From Streptomyces niger (lineage in GTDB: Bacteria; Actinomycetota; Actinomycetes; Streptomycetales; Streptomycetaceae), in assembly GCF_000718305.1 (NCBI RefSeq), contig NZ_JOFQ01000029.1, positions 1-64,000 on the forward strand: a DNA stretch of 64,000 nt. Direction: 5' to 3'. Made by a program: the position numbers and the translations under genes. This document shows, piece after piece, positions 44,250 to 53,471 of this stretch (position 1 is its first letter; each line of letters opens with the position of its first letter). The notes under the pieces are model-generated. The model saw only the letters and a program-made list of their open reading frames with translations, searched no databases and was not told where the DNA came from.

Positions 44250-44282
44250 CCGCCCGTTCCGCCGCTCAGGCGGGGCGGGCGG
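44250..44282. terminator. Terminator between UDP-glucose dehydrogenase and CGNR gene
   Basis: A 14-bp stem (44250-44263 with 44269-44282), perfect apart from two G-U pairs, has a 5-base loop between convergent genes. Confidence 0.65.
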
Positions 44283-44300
44283 GATGCGTTCTCCGGCGGG

Positions 44301-44864
44301 TCAGCCGGACTCCGTCGCGCGGCGCGCCCGGTACGTGCGCATCTTCGCGCGGCTGCCGCACACCGCCATCGTGCACCAGCGGCTGCGCGCCGCCGGGCTG
44401 CGGTCGTAGTACACCCACCGGCAGTCGTGGGCCTCGCACGCCTTCAGGCGGGGCCAGGTGCCGTCGGCCGCGGCGGTGGCGATCCCGACGGCGATACGGG
44501 CGGTGAGCGCGGGGATGCCCGTCAGGCCGGGCGCGGGGCGCAGCGCGGCACCGCCCTGTGTGTCGACCGTAAGGACCAGTGGCGCCTCGGCGAGCAGCGT
44601 CTCCAGCACGCGCTCGGCGTCGTCCGGGAGGTCGGTTCCCGAGTGCGCCAGACACGCCCCGCGCAGCGCCTCCCGGAGCCGCTGTACGGCGGCCAGTTCG
44701 CGTTTCCCGGCGGGCGCAGGCGGCAACTCGTGGGTGCGCAGGAACGTCGCGAGTCCGCCGGGAGCGGCCAGCGCGTCCCGCCCGGTCTCGACGTTCAGGG
44801 TGTTCGCCAGCTCCTGGACGAGCGCCAGGGAAGGCGGCGCACTACGGTCGGCCACGCTTGCCAC
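44301..44864 (-). CDS. CGNR zinc finger protein
   Basis: The 187-residue protein belongs to the CGNR (ABATE plus zinc finger) family of putative regulators. The N-terminal 130 residues form the ABATE stress-response-type domain, with NTLNVETGRDAL near residue 23. The C-terminal zinc finger has four Cys in ACEAHDCRWVYYD and SRWCTMAVCGSRAK; the CGNR signature is CGSR here. A DNA-binding role is presumed for the family. It diverges from the VOC gene over 65 bases, so may control it. Confidence 0.9.
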   Translation of the reverse strand: MASVADRSAPPSLALVQELANTLNVETGRDALAAPGGLATFLRTHELPPAPAGKRELAAVQRLREALRGACLAHSGTDLPDDAERVLETLLAEAPLVLTVDTQGGAALRPAPGLTGIPALTARIAVGIATAAADGTWPRLKACEAHDCRWVYYDRSPAARSRWCTMAVCGSRAKMRTYRARRATESG

Positions 44865-44929
44865 GTTACCCGTAGAAGGCCATCATGCAGTAACGCAGTT
44901 ACCGATGACTCGTCTCAGGAGGTAACACC

Positions 44930-45304
44930 ATGGCCATCGCTCAGTTCGGCGTCGTCGTGCTCGACGCACCGGATCCCAGGGCTCTCGCCGAGTTCTACGC
45001 CGATCTGCTCGGCTGGCAGGCCGGGGAGGACGAAGAGGGCGGCGAGTGGGTCGAGGTGGCCGGGCCGCAGGGACAGAAGCTCGCCTTCCAGAAGGCACCC
45101 GACATGGTGCCGCCGGACTGGCCCAGCGGCGAGCGGTCCCAGCAGTTCCATCTGGACCTCCGGGTGGCGCGGGACCAGATCGAGGAGGCCGAGCGCGAGG
45201 CGCTGAAACTCGGCGCGCGGCTGGTCCAGCACGACGAGGGCAAGCGCAACTGGCGGGTCTACCTCGATCCGGCGGGGCACCCGTTCTGTCTGTGCCTGTG
45301 CTGA
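44930..45304 (+). CDS. VOC family (glyoxalase-like) protein
   Basis: The 124-residue protein is a vicinal oxygen chelate domain with two beta-alpha-beta-beta-beta halves. The first half opens FGVVVLDAPDPRALAEFYADLLGW. The second opens HLDLRVARDQIEEAEREAL, ending YLDPAGHPFCLCL. The usual metal positions are partly kept. It resembles the glyoxalase-like domain often found singly in Streptomyces; substrate unknown. The gene next to it is a divergent CGNR regulator. Confidence 0.88.
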   Translation: MAIAQFGVVVLDAPDPRALAEFYADLLGWQAGEDEEGGEWVEVAGPQGQKLAFQKAPDMVPPDWPSGERSQQFHLDLRVARDQIEEAEREALKLGARLVQHDEGKRNWRVYLDPAGHPFCLCLC

Positions 45305-45340
45305 CGGGCCGGCTCCGTCCGCGCTGAGGGCGCGCCGAGG

Positions 45341-45370
45341 AGGGGCGGGCGGGAGTGACCGCCCGCCCCT
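45341..45370. terminator. Bidirectional terminator, VOC / dipeptidase 1
   Basis: A perfect 12-bp stem AGGGGCGGGCGG / CCGCCCGCCCCT with a 6-base loop between convergent genes. Confidence 0.8.
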
Positions 45371-45386
45371 TCGCCGTACCCGGCCC

Positions 45387-46640
45387 TCAGGTCCAGGCCC
45401 AGTGCAGCCGGGTCATCCGGTCCCGCCGGTCGGCCCGGTCCAGCCGGTCGATGGTCGCCGTCGACGGCCCGCGCCGGTGCCGTGCCTCGCGCGCGGCGAA
45501 CTCCGCACCACGCATCGCACGCAGCGCGTTCCCCCAGGTCAGCCCGGCCAGGTCGGAGAAGGACCAGTTGCGGGAGATCAGCTCGGCGAGCAGCCGCGGA
45601 TAGCCGGAGACATCCTCCAGTCCTTCCGGCCGCCCGTCGGCCGGGTCGGTGTCGAACCCGCCGCCGAGGCCGACGTGCGCGGCGCCCGCCACGTTCCGTA
45701 CGTGGTCCAGATGGTCGGCCACGTCCTCGATGGTCGCGGCGCCCACCGGCCCGGCCACCCGCTGCGGGGTGAAGGTGACCATGCAGATGCCGCCGTTGCG
45801 GGGCAGCTGCGCGAGCACGTCGTCGGGCACGTTGTACCGGTGGTTCGTCAGGTTCCGGGCGGCGCAGCGGTGGAGGAAGACCGGCGCCTTGGTGATGGCC
45901 AGCGTGTGCCGCATCGTGTCGGTGGAGGCGTACGAGAGGTCGATGAGCATCCCGAGGCGGTTCATCTCCCGGACCACCTCCTCGCCGAAGGCGGTGAGGC
46001 CGCCCGCGCACGGCGTGTCGGCCGCCGCGTCCGCCCAGGGCGTGTTGCGGTCCGGCGTGAGCAGCATGGACCGTACGCCGAGGGTGTGCAGGGCGCGCAG
46101 CGCGCCGAGCGAGCTGTCGATGATCTGGCCGCCGGCCGAGCCGAGCAGGCAGGCGATCCGGCCGCGGTTGCGGCACTCGGTGACGTCGTCGGCGGTCATC
46201 GCGAGCCGCAGCGCCTCGGGGTAGGCCCGTACCAGCTGGTGCACGAAGTCGATCTGTTCGAGCGTGGCGCTGATGGCGTGGTCACCGCTGAGCGCGGTCG
46301 GCACCTGCACCGACCAGAACTGCGCGCCGACCCGGCCCTGCTGGAGCCGCGGGATGTCGGTGCTGACGGCGGGCTCGCCGTATTCGAGGTCGTAGTAGTG
46401 ACCCGGCGTCAGGTCGTCGCCGTGGTGCAGCCGCAGCGCCCAGGGCAGGGCGTTGTGGCCGTCGAAGACGGGGTGCGCGCCGAGCAGCGCGTGGGCCCGC
46501 GTCAGCGGGTCGCGGCGCAGCGGCGGGTCGGCGGGACGCCCGAGCGTTCCGTACGGGGAGTGGGCGTCCTCGGCGGTGCCGAGAACCCCGGCTCCACCGG
46601 TGAGGTCTGCGGCTTCCAGATCGGGGGCGAGGTCGGCCAT
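45387..46640 (-). CDS. Renal-type dipeptidase paralogue, probably inactive
   Basis: The 417-residue product is clearly of the membrane (renal) dipeptidase family and aligns along its length with the neighbouring gene at 46833. The residues that bind the two zinc ions are lost. HxD is H62-N-A64, the bridging Glu is Ala169 (GSAGG for GAEGG), DLSH is DLSY with Tyr237, the next His aligns with Arg258 (His257 is one residue off), and the late Asp is Gly328. A roughly 38-residue loop around residue 290-300 is also missing. The frame is intact, with an AGGAG ribosome site, so this looks like a maintained pseudoenzyme rather than a decayed gene. Confidence 0.85.
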   Translation of the reverse strand: MADLAPDLEAADLTGGAGVLGTAEDAHSPYGTLGRPADPPLRRDPLTRAHALLGAHPVFDGHNALPWALRLHHGDDLTPGHYYDLEYGEPAVSTDIPRLQQGRVGAQFWSVQVPTALSGDHAISATLEQIDFVHQLVRAYPEALRLAMTADDVTECRNRGRIACLLGSAGGQIIDSSLGALRALHTLGVRSMLLTPDRNTPWADAAADTPCAGGLTAFGEEVVREMNRLGMLIDLSYASTDTMRHTLAITKAPVFLHRCAARNLTNHRYNVPDDVLAQLPRNGGICMVTFTPQRVAGPVGAATIEDVADHLDHVRNVAGAAHVGLGGGFDTDPADGRPEGLEDVSGYPRLLAELISRNWSFSDLAGLTWGNALRAMRGAEFAAREARHRRGPSTATIDRLDRADRRDRMTRLHWAWT

Positions 46641-46742
46641 TTCGGAACTCCTGAATCGGTGGCAGTAGGGCCACCGTGACACGGGAGATCCACTTGTTCG
46701 CGGTGAGTGATGCGTACGGGGCATCGTGGCGCGGGTCCGTAC

Positions 46743-46776
46743 CCGGGGGTGTGGTCCGTTCGGCCGACACCCCCGG
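46743..46776 (-). terminator. Terminator downstream of dipeptidase 2
   Basis: A perfect 10-bp stem CCGGGGGTGT / ACACCCCCGG with a 14-base loop lies just past the dipeptidase 2 stop codon and before dipeptidase 1, suggesting the latter is not simply a readthrough gene. Confidence 0.65.
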
Positions 46777-46832
46777 CGGGGACGGATCGGGCGGTGCGTG
46801 CTGCCGTGCTCCGCCGCCGAGCTGACCGGCCC

Positions 46833-48053
46833 TCAGCCGTCCAGCTGGTCGATCGTCGCGTTCGACGGGCCGCGCCGCTTCTGGATCGAGCGCGCCGCGT
46901 CCTCCGCGTCCCGCAGCGTCCGAACGGCGTTCTGCCAGGTGAGCTTGGCGAGGTCGGCCTCGGACCACTTCCGGTCCAGCAGCTCGGCGATCAGGTTCGG
47001 GTAGCCCGCGACGTCGCGGAGGCCGTCCGGCGTGAAGGCCGTGCCGTCGTAGTCGCCGCCGATGCCGATGTGGTCCACGCCGGCGACCTCGCGCATGTGG
47101 TCGAGGTGGTCGGCGACGGTGGCCGCGGTGGCGACGGGGCGCGGGTGCGCCGCCTCGAAGGCGCGCTGCACCTTCATGCCGGCCTCGGTGGTGTCGAGGT
47201 GGTGCAGGCCGTGCGCGCGCATGTTCTCGTCGGCGCGGCGCGTCCACTCCCCGGCCTCGGGCAGCACGAACTTGGGGACGAAGGTGGCCATCGCGGTGCC
47301 GCCGTTGACGGCCAGCCGTTCCAGCACGTCGTCGGGGATGTTGCGCGGGTGGTCGCAGACCGCGCGCGCCGAGGAGTGCGAGAAGATCACCGGCGCCTCG
47401 CTGACCCGCAGCGCGTCCCGCATGGTGTCGGCGGAGACGTGGCTGAGGTCGACGAGCATGCCGAGCCGGTTCATCTCCCGGACGACCTCCTCGCCGAAGG
47501 CGGAGAGGCCGCCGTGGCGCGGCTCGTCGGTCGCCGAGTCCGCCCAGGCGATGGTGTCGTTGTGCGTCAGCGTCATGTAGCGCACGCCGAGCGCGTACAG
47601 GGCGCGCAGGGTGGCCAGCGAGCAGTGGATCGAGTGGCCGCCCTCGGCGCCCGTCAGGGACGCGATCCGCCCCTCGGCGCGGGCCGCCTCCATGTCGTCG
47701 GCGGTGAGCGCGCGCCGCAGGTCGCCCGGGTACCGGTCGATCAGCTGCGCCACGCAGTCGACCTGCTCCAGGGTGGCGCTGACCGCCCGGTCACCGTCGT
47801 AGTCGGAGCGGACGTACACCGACCAGAACTGCGCGCCGACGCCGCCCGCGCGCAGCCGGGGCAGGTCGGTGTGCAGGTGCGCGGACTGGTCGGTGGCGAT
47901 GTCCCGCCGGTCCAGGTCGTACCGGACCTGCTCGCGCAGCGCCCAGGGCAGGTCGTTGTGGCCGTCGACGACGGGCCAGCGGGCGAGCAGGTCGCGGGCG
48001 GTCTCGATGCCGGCGGGGCCCGCCGCCCCGCCCTCGCGGGCCGCCTCGCTCAC
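46833..48053 (-). CDS. Membrane dipeptidase (renal dipeptidase family)
   Basis: The 406-residue enzyme cleaves dipeptides, including L-D forms, with a binuclear zinc site. All ligands are present: H32 and D34 in VDGHNDLPW, the bridging E137 in GAEGGH, H205 in DLSHVS, H226 in FSHSSAR and the late D334 in IGIGGDYDG. It looks like an orthologue of the structurally studied Streptomyces coelicolor Sco3058. The GTG start overlaps the purE stop (GTGA), so it is translated in the purK-purE operon. A D-amino-acid-peptide recycling role is an inference. Confidence 0.95.
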   Translation of the reverse strand: MSEAAREGGAAGPAGIETARDLLARWPVVDGHNDLPWALREQVRYDLDRRDIATDQSAHLHTDLPRLRAGGVGAQFWSVYVRSDYDGDRAVSATLEQVDCVAQLIDRYPGDLRRALTADDMEAARAEGRIASLTGAEGGHSIHCSLATLRALYALGVRYMTLTHNDTIAWADSATDEPRHGGLSAFGEEVVREMNRLGMLVDLSHVSADTMRDALRVSEAPVIFSHSSARAVCDHPRNIPDDVLERLAVNGGTAMATFVPKFVLPEAGEWTRRADENMRAHGLHHLDTTEAGMKVQRAFEAAHPRPVATAATVADHLDHMREVAGVDHIGIGGDYDGTAFTPDGLRDVAGYPNLIAELLDRKWSEADLAKLTWQNAVRTLRDAEDAARSIQKRRGPSNATIDQLDG

Positions 48054-48595
48054 TTGCCGCCCCCGAAGCCGAACCCTTCGTTGCCCGCGACCTTGTTGCG
48101 CAGCCGCTTGCCCTTCTCGGTGGCCTGGTCGTTCAGCTCCTGCTGGAACTCGCGCATCCGCGCTTGGAGCTCCTCGTCGTGCGCGGCGAGCATCCGGGCG
48201 GCGAGCAGCCCCGCGTTGCGGGCGCCGCCGACGGAGACCGTGGCGACCGGCACGCCGGCCGGCATCTGCACGATGGACAGCAGCGAGTCCATGCCGTCGA
48301 GGTACTTCAGCGGCACGGGCACGCCGATGACCGGCAGCGGGGTGACCGAGGCCAGCATGCCCGGCAGGTGAGCCGCGCCCCCGGCACCCGCGATGATCGC
48401 CTTCAGGCCGCGGCCCGCGGCCTCCTCGCCGTACGCGACCATCTCGCGCGGCATGCGGTGCGCGGAGACGACGTCGACCTCGTAGGGGATCTCGAACTCG
48501 TCGAGGGCCTGCGCCGCGGCCTCCATGACGGGCCAGTCGGAGTCGGAGCCCATGACGATGCCGACGACGGGCGCGGATGCGGAGCTGAAGCTCAT
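48050..48595 (-). CDS. purE: N5-carboxyaminoimidazole ribonucleotide mutase
   Basis: The 181-residue enzyme moves the carboxylate of N5-CAIR to give CAIR in purine synthesis. The start region [20 protein letters not shown], the [18 protein letters not shown] segment with the active His, and [25 protein letters not shown] are all as in class I PurE. The ATG overlaps the purK stop (ATGA), and its stop overlaps the dipeptidase start. The last 20 residues are a Gly/Lys-rich tail beyond the usual end. Confidence 0.97.
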   Translation of the reverse strand: MSFSSASAPVVGIVMGSDSDWPVMEAAAQALDEFEIPYEVDVVSAHRMPREMVAYGEEAAGRGLKAIIAGAGGAAHLPGMLASVTPLPVIGVPVPLKYLDGMDSLLSIVQMPAGVPVATVSVGGARNAGLLAARMLAAHDEELQARMREFQQELNDQATEKGKRLRNKVAGNEGFGFGGGK

Positions 48596-49743
48596 TCGGT
48601 GATCGTTCCTCGCAGGTAGCCGGCGGCGTGCGCGGCGCGCTCGCGCACGTCGGCCAGGTCGTCGCCGTAGGTGTTGACGTGCCCGACCTTACGGCCGGGC
48701 TTCACGTCCTTGCCGTACATGTGGATCTTCAGCTGCGGGTCCCGGGCCATGCAGTGTAGGTACGCGCTGTACATGTCCGGGTAGTCGCCGCCGAGCACAT
48801 TGGCCATCACGGTCCACTCCGCGCGCGGGCGCGGATCGCCCAGCGGGAGGTCCAGCACCGCGCGGACGTGGTTGGCGAACTGCGAGGTGATCGCGCCGTC
48901 CTGGGTCCAGTGCCCGGAGTTGTGCGGGCGCATCGCCAGCTCGTTGACGAGGATGCGGTGGTTCCCCTCGGCATCGACGGCCTCGAACAGCTCGACCGCG
49001 AGGTGGCCGACCACGTCCAGCTCCTTGGCGATCCGCAGCGCCAGGTTCTGGGCCTGCGCGGACAGCTCCTCGGAGAGGCCGGGCGCGGGTGCGATCACCG
49101 TGTCGCAGACGCCGTCGACCTGGATGGACTCCACGACCGGGTACGCCACGGCCTGGCCGTGCGGGGAGCGGACGATGTTGGCGGCCAGCTCGCGGGTGAA
49201 GTCGACCTTCTCCTCGGCGAGGACGGGCACGCCGGCGCGGAACGGCTCCTCGGCGTCCTTGGCGGATCGCACGAACCAGACACCCTTGCCGTCGTAACCC
49301 CCGCGGACGGTCTTCAAAATGACCGGGAAGCCCGAACCCTCCGCCGCGAAGGCCTCGACATCCGCCGGGTCCGAGACGATGCGGTGCCGCGGGCACGGCG
49401 CTCCGATCTCGGTCAGCTTCGCGCGCATCACCCCCTTGTCCTGCGCGTGCACCAGCGCGTCCGGACCCGGGCGGACGGGGATGCCGTCCGCCTCCAGCGC
49501 CCGTAGGTGCTCGGTGGGCACGTGCTCGTGATCGAAAGTGATCACGTCACAGCCGCGCGCAAACTCGCGCAGGGTGTCCAGATCGCGGTAGTCGCCGACG
49601 ACCACATCGCCGACGACCTGCGCAGCGGAGTCCTGCGGGGTGTCACTGAGGAGCTTGAACCTGATGCCGAGGGGGATGCCTGCCTCGTGGGTCATACGAG
49701 CCAGCTGTCCGCCGCCGACCATGCCGACTACCGGAAACGTCAC
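48592..49743 (-). CDS. purK: 5-(carboxyamino)imidazole ribonucleotide synthase
   Basis: The 383-residue ATP-grasp enzyme makes N5-CAIR from AIR, ATP and bicarbonate. It opens with [13 protein letters not shown] and has the ATP-binding loop [16 protein letters not shown]. The metal and catalytic segment [34 protein letters not shown] is typical. I use GTG 49743 because homologues begin just before [11 protein letters not shown] 49776 would add 11 residues and cannot be excluded. purK, purE and the dipeptidase overlap successively by four bases, so they form one operon. Confidence 0.95.
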   Translation of the reverse strand: MTFPVVGMVGGGQLARMTHEAGIPLGIRFKLLSDTPQDSAAQVVGDVVVGDYRDLDTLREFARGCDVITFDHEHVPTEHLRALEADGIPVRPGPDALVHAQDKGVMRAKLTEIGAPCPRHRIVSDPADVEAFAAEGSGFPVILKTVRGGYDGKGVWFVRSAKDAEEPFRAGVPVLAEEKVDFTRELAANIVRSPHGQAVAYPVVESIQVDGVCDTVIAPAPGLSEELSAQAQNLALRIAKELDVVGHLAVELFEAVDAEGNHRILVNELAMRPHNSGHWTQDGAITSQFANHVRAVLDLPLGDPRPRAEWTVMANVLGGDYPDMYSAYLHCMARDPQLKIHMYGKDVKPGRKVGHVNTYGDDLADVRERAAHAAGYLRGTITE

Positions 49744-49880
49744 GCCTTCAGGGTATCCGCTCCGACCGACCACCACCGGCCACCCCTTGGAGGATCCTCC
49801 TAATGCAGACGTACCGTACGCCTGTACGAGCCGCCATCGGGAGATAGGCTCATCCGGACGCGCGGACAGGGGGAGGACGC

Positions 49881-50324
49881 ATGGACGGGACCGACGGCAT
49901 ATCCACGCCCTTCCGCAAGATCGGCATAGCGATCGCGGTGGCGGCCCTGCTGGTGACCGTGTACTCCCTGATATCCCTGCTCACCGCCCGGCCCGAGGTC
50001 TACGGAGCGCAGGACACCGTCATCTCCGTCTCCCCCGGCGAGCGCTTCTCGATAGAGCTGGACGACAACCCCGGCACCGGCTACCGCTGGACCATCGAGT
50101 CCCCGGCCCCCGACCCGCACGTGCTCAAGCCGGCCGGCAGCCACTACGACGCCCGCGAACCGGTGACGGCCGGTTCCGGCGGCACCCGCTACCTGGAGTT
50201 CCAGGCCGTCCGCGAGGGCCGTACCGAGCTGTCCCTGCGCCACTGCTTCCAGTGCGGCACGGACCGCGCCGACCCCGACCGCGGCGGTGAGCTGCTCGCC
50301 TTCCGCGTCACGGTCACGGACTGA
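49881..50324 (+). CDS. Membrane-anchored chagasin-like (I42) protease inhibitor
   Basis: The 147-residue protein has a short cytoplasmic start, a membrane helix at about residues 13-34 and an extracellular domain. The domain has the chagasin/ICP pattern: loop NPGTGYRW near residue 62, and GSGGTRYLEF near 97. The third RPW-type loop is not obvious; a CFQC sequence (CxxC) replaces that region. Chagasins inhibit papain-like cysteine peptidases. It diverges from purK and has GGGAGG before the ATG. Family assignment is likely, activity uncertain. Confidence 0.75.
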   Translation: MDGTDGISTPFRKIGIAIAVAALLVTVYSLISLLTARPEVYGAQDTVISVSPGERFSIELDDNPGTGYRWTIESPAPDPHVLKPAGSHYDAREPVTAGSGGTRYLEFQAVREGRTELSLRHCFQCGTDRADPDRGGELLAFRVTVTD

Positions 50325-50443
50325 CCGCCGGGCCGGAAGGGCCCCGGGCGGCCCGTCGGCGCGCTGGTTAGCATGAGTGGGCGGCGGACCGCCGACCACG
50401 GGCCGCCGGACACGACGCCGTCACGGGGAGCTGAGCCACCACC

Positions 50444-50971
50444 ATGTCTGGACGGAGCGCGCTGCGCTCGCGGCTTCGGCTGCTGACCGGCGAGATCGTG
50501 AAGTTCGGCGCGGTGGGCGGGGCCGGCGTACTGGTCAACCTGGTGGCCTTCAACCTCGTACGGCACACCACCGAGCTGCCCGTGGTGCGGGCCGGGATCG
50601 TCGCGACCGTCGTCGCGATCCTCTGCAACTACATCGGCTTCCGCTACTTCACCTACCGGGACCGGGACAAGAGCGGCCGCACCAAGGAACTGGCGCTCTT
50701 CGTCTTCTTCAGCGCGGTCGGCCTGGTGATCGAGAACGGCATCCTCTACGCCGCGACGTACTGGTGCGACTGGAACACCCCGCTTCAGAACAACGTCTTC
50801 AAGTTCCTCGGCATCGGCATCGCCACGCTCTTCCGCTTCTGGTCCTACCGCTCCTGGGTCTTCCGGGCGCTGCCCGCCAAGGAGGCCGTGGAGACCGCGG
50901 AAGCCTTCCTCGCCGCGCCCGGGGCCGAGGACGCCCGCTCCGGGGCCCCGGCACGCGGCCGACGCCCGTGA
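50444..50971 (+). CDS. GtrA family membrane protein
   Basis: The 175-residue protein has the GtrA pattern of four helices: VKFGAVGGAGVLVNLVAFNLV, a second near VVRAGIVATVVAILCNYIGFRYF, a third at LALFVFFSAVGLVIENGILYA, and a fourth at FKFLGIGIATLFRFWSYRSWVF. GtrA-like proteins are linked to flipping or transferring lipid-linked sugars in envelope polysaccharide synthesis. The C-terminal 35 residues are a disordered tail. It faces the histidine kinase gene tail-to-tail. Confidence 0.92.
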   Translation: MSGRSALRSRLRLLTGEIVKFGAVGGAGVLVNLVAFNLVRHTTELPVVRAGIVATVVAILCNYIGFRYFTYRDRDKSGRTKELALFVFFSAVGLVIENGILYAATYWCDWNTPLQNNVFKFLGIGIATLFRFWSYRSWVFRALPAKEAVETAEAFLAAPGAEDARSGAPARGRRP

Positions 50972-51024
50972 GCGCGACCCGGCACGACCGGCGCCCGTGA
51001 GCGCCTTCCGGTGCGGCCGGGCGT

Positions 51025-52311
51025 TCAGCGCGGGCTGACGGCGGGCCCCGGCTCGTCCTCGCCGCCGGGCCGGTACTGCTCGGACTCCCGGCTCAGGAAC
51101 AGCGCGAAGACCGGCGGCTCCTGCTGGAGCAGCTCCAGCCGGCCGCCGTCCGCCTCCGCCAGGTCCCGGGCCACCGCGAGCCCCAGGCCGGTGGAGTTCC
51201 GGCCGCTCACCGTCCGCTCGAAGACCCGGGAGCCGAGGTCCGGCGGTACGCCGGGGCCCGCGTCCGTGACCTCCACGACGGCCTGGTTCCCGGTGACCCG
51301 GGTACGCAGCGCCACCGTGCCGTCACCGTGCATCAGCGAGTTCTCGATCAGGGTCGCGAGGACCTGGGCGACCGCGCCCGGCGTGCCCACGGCCCGCAGG
51401 TTCTTCTTGCCGGAGCGGACGATGGCCCGGCCCGCGCTGCGGTAGGCGGGCCGCCACTCCTCGATCTGCTGCTTCACGACCTCGTCCAGGTCGAAGGCGA
51501 CGGCGGAGCCGGACCGCGGGTCACGGCTGTTCGTCAGCAGCCGCTGGACCACGTCGCTGAGCCGGTCGACCTGGCCCAGGGCGATCGTCGCCTCCTCCTT
51601 CACCGTGTCCGGGTCGTCGGTGAGGGTGATCTCCTCCAGCCGCATGGACAGCGCGGTCAGCGGCGTACGGAGCTGGTGGGAGGCGTCGGCGGCGAGCCGG
51701 CGCTCGGCGGTGAGCATCCGCGCGATCCGCTCGGCGGAGGCGTCCAGCACGTCCGCGACCCGGTCCAGCTCCTGCACGCCGTAGCGGCGGTGGCGCGGCC
51801 GGGGGTCGCCGGAGCCGAGGCGTTCGGCGGTCTCGGCGAGGTCGGTCAGCGGCGCTGTCAGCCGGCGGGCCTGGCGTACGGCGAGGAACACGGCGGCGAG
51901 GACCGCGAGCGCGGCGACCGCCAGGATGATCAGCAGGGTCCGGCCGATCTCGGCGCTGACCGCGGAGCGGGGCTCCTGGACGGTGACCGTCTCGCCCCGC
52001 TCGCCGTGCACGGTCGCGTCGATGACGTCGCCCGAGGGCCGCTCCCCCAGCTCGACCGGGTCGTGACCCGGCACCTTGATACGGGCGTACCGGTCGGTGG
52101 TGATCTGCTCGGAGAGCACCTCCGCGGTGATCTTCTCGCCGCCGCTCAGCCGGCTCTCCACCATGCCCACCAGCCGGACGGCCTCGGCGCCCACGCTCTC
52201 CTGGGCGCCCGCCTGGATGGTGCGGGTCTCCACGATGACGAGCGAGACGCCGAAGACGGCGATCACGACGAGCACCACGGCGAGCGTGGAGTTGATCAGT
52301 CGGCGGCGCAC
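51025..52311 (-). CDS. Two-component sensor histidine kinase
   Basis: The 428-residue kinase has a helix at about 8-28, an extracytoplasmic sensor domain (about 30-130), a second helix near 135-160 and a HAMP linker (about 165-210). The phosphoacceptor helix is ADASHQLRTPLTALSMRLEE, with the His near 226. The ATP-binding N-box is LATLIENSLMHG, followed by DAGPGVPPDL and GLGLAVARDLAEADGGRLEL. GTG 52311 has GGAGGG close by and fits better than the longer reading. It lies just downstream of its regulator gene. The signal is unknown. Confidence 0.93.
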   Translation of the reverse strand: MRRRLINSTLAVVLVVIAVFGVSLVIVETRTIQAGAQESVGAEAVRLVGMVESRLSGGEKITAEVLSEQITTDRYARIKVPGHDPVELGERPSGDVIDATVHGERGETVTVQEPRSAVSAEIGRTLLIILAVAALAVLAAVFLAVRQARRLTAPLTDLAETAERLGSGDPRPRHRRYGVQELDRVADVLDASAERIARMLTAERRLAADASHQLRTPLTALSMRLEEITLTDDPDTVKEEATIALGQVDRLSDVVQRLLTNSRDPRSGSAVAFDLDEVVKQQIEEWRPAYRSAGRAIVRSGKKNLRAVGTPGAVAQVLATLIENSLMHGDGTVALRTRVTGNQAVVEVTDAGPGVPPDLGSRVFERTVSGRNSTGLGLAVARDLAEADGGRLELLQQEPPVFALFLSRESEQYRPGGEDEPGPAVSPR

Positions 52312-52348
52312 GGTGCCCTCCGGGCAGGGGTGGGGGTTCCTCGGGGCT

Positions 52349-53029
<681 letters not shown>

Positions 53030-53471
53030 GGCCCGATGGTAGTCCGACAGGTCACGGCCACGATGCCCCTCCGAGGGCGTCCCCCGGACGACCGCGGGCG
53101 TGCACCGCTCGGTTCCCGGGTCGTCATGTGACCGTTGTCTCACTGGCACCAACCTCAGCTACGCGCGTCGTACAGTGGCAGGACGTCCGTCGTACAACCC
53201 GGGACCTTGGCGTTCATATGACGTCATGGTCCTCGTTGTGTACGGGGCCGGCACGACCGGGCCCGTGGGCAAATGACCTCCTAGACCGGGCCCATCGCAC
53301 ATGACACGGGGGCGTGGATTCCGGTGTACGGCCGTCCTGTCGATTCCTCTCTCCACAGTGGTGTCGCACCTCCCTACCGGGCGTGGGGGGCGGACGGCAC
53401 TGCGCCGGTGCCGGTCAGCCGTCCCGGGCGCGCAGCCCCACCTGTGCGTCCCGATCACTCAAGGATCGACC
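53030..53471. other. Divergent region between response regulator and peptide transporter
   Basis: No gene is seen in these 442 bases. A 10-base palindrome ATGACGTCAT lies at 53218-53227, and several GTAC/CGTAC words occur nearby. The stretch must hold both promoters; the palindrome is a candidate operator, possibly for the adjacent regulator. Confidence 0.4.

Noticed and set aside
45387..46640. Calling the degenerate dipeptidase a pseudogene
   Set aside because: The frame is intact and full-length, with a good ribosome site and normal codon use, so a retained non-catalytic protein is more likely than decay.
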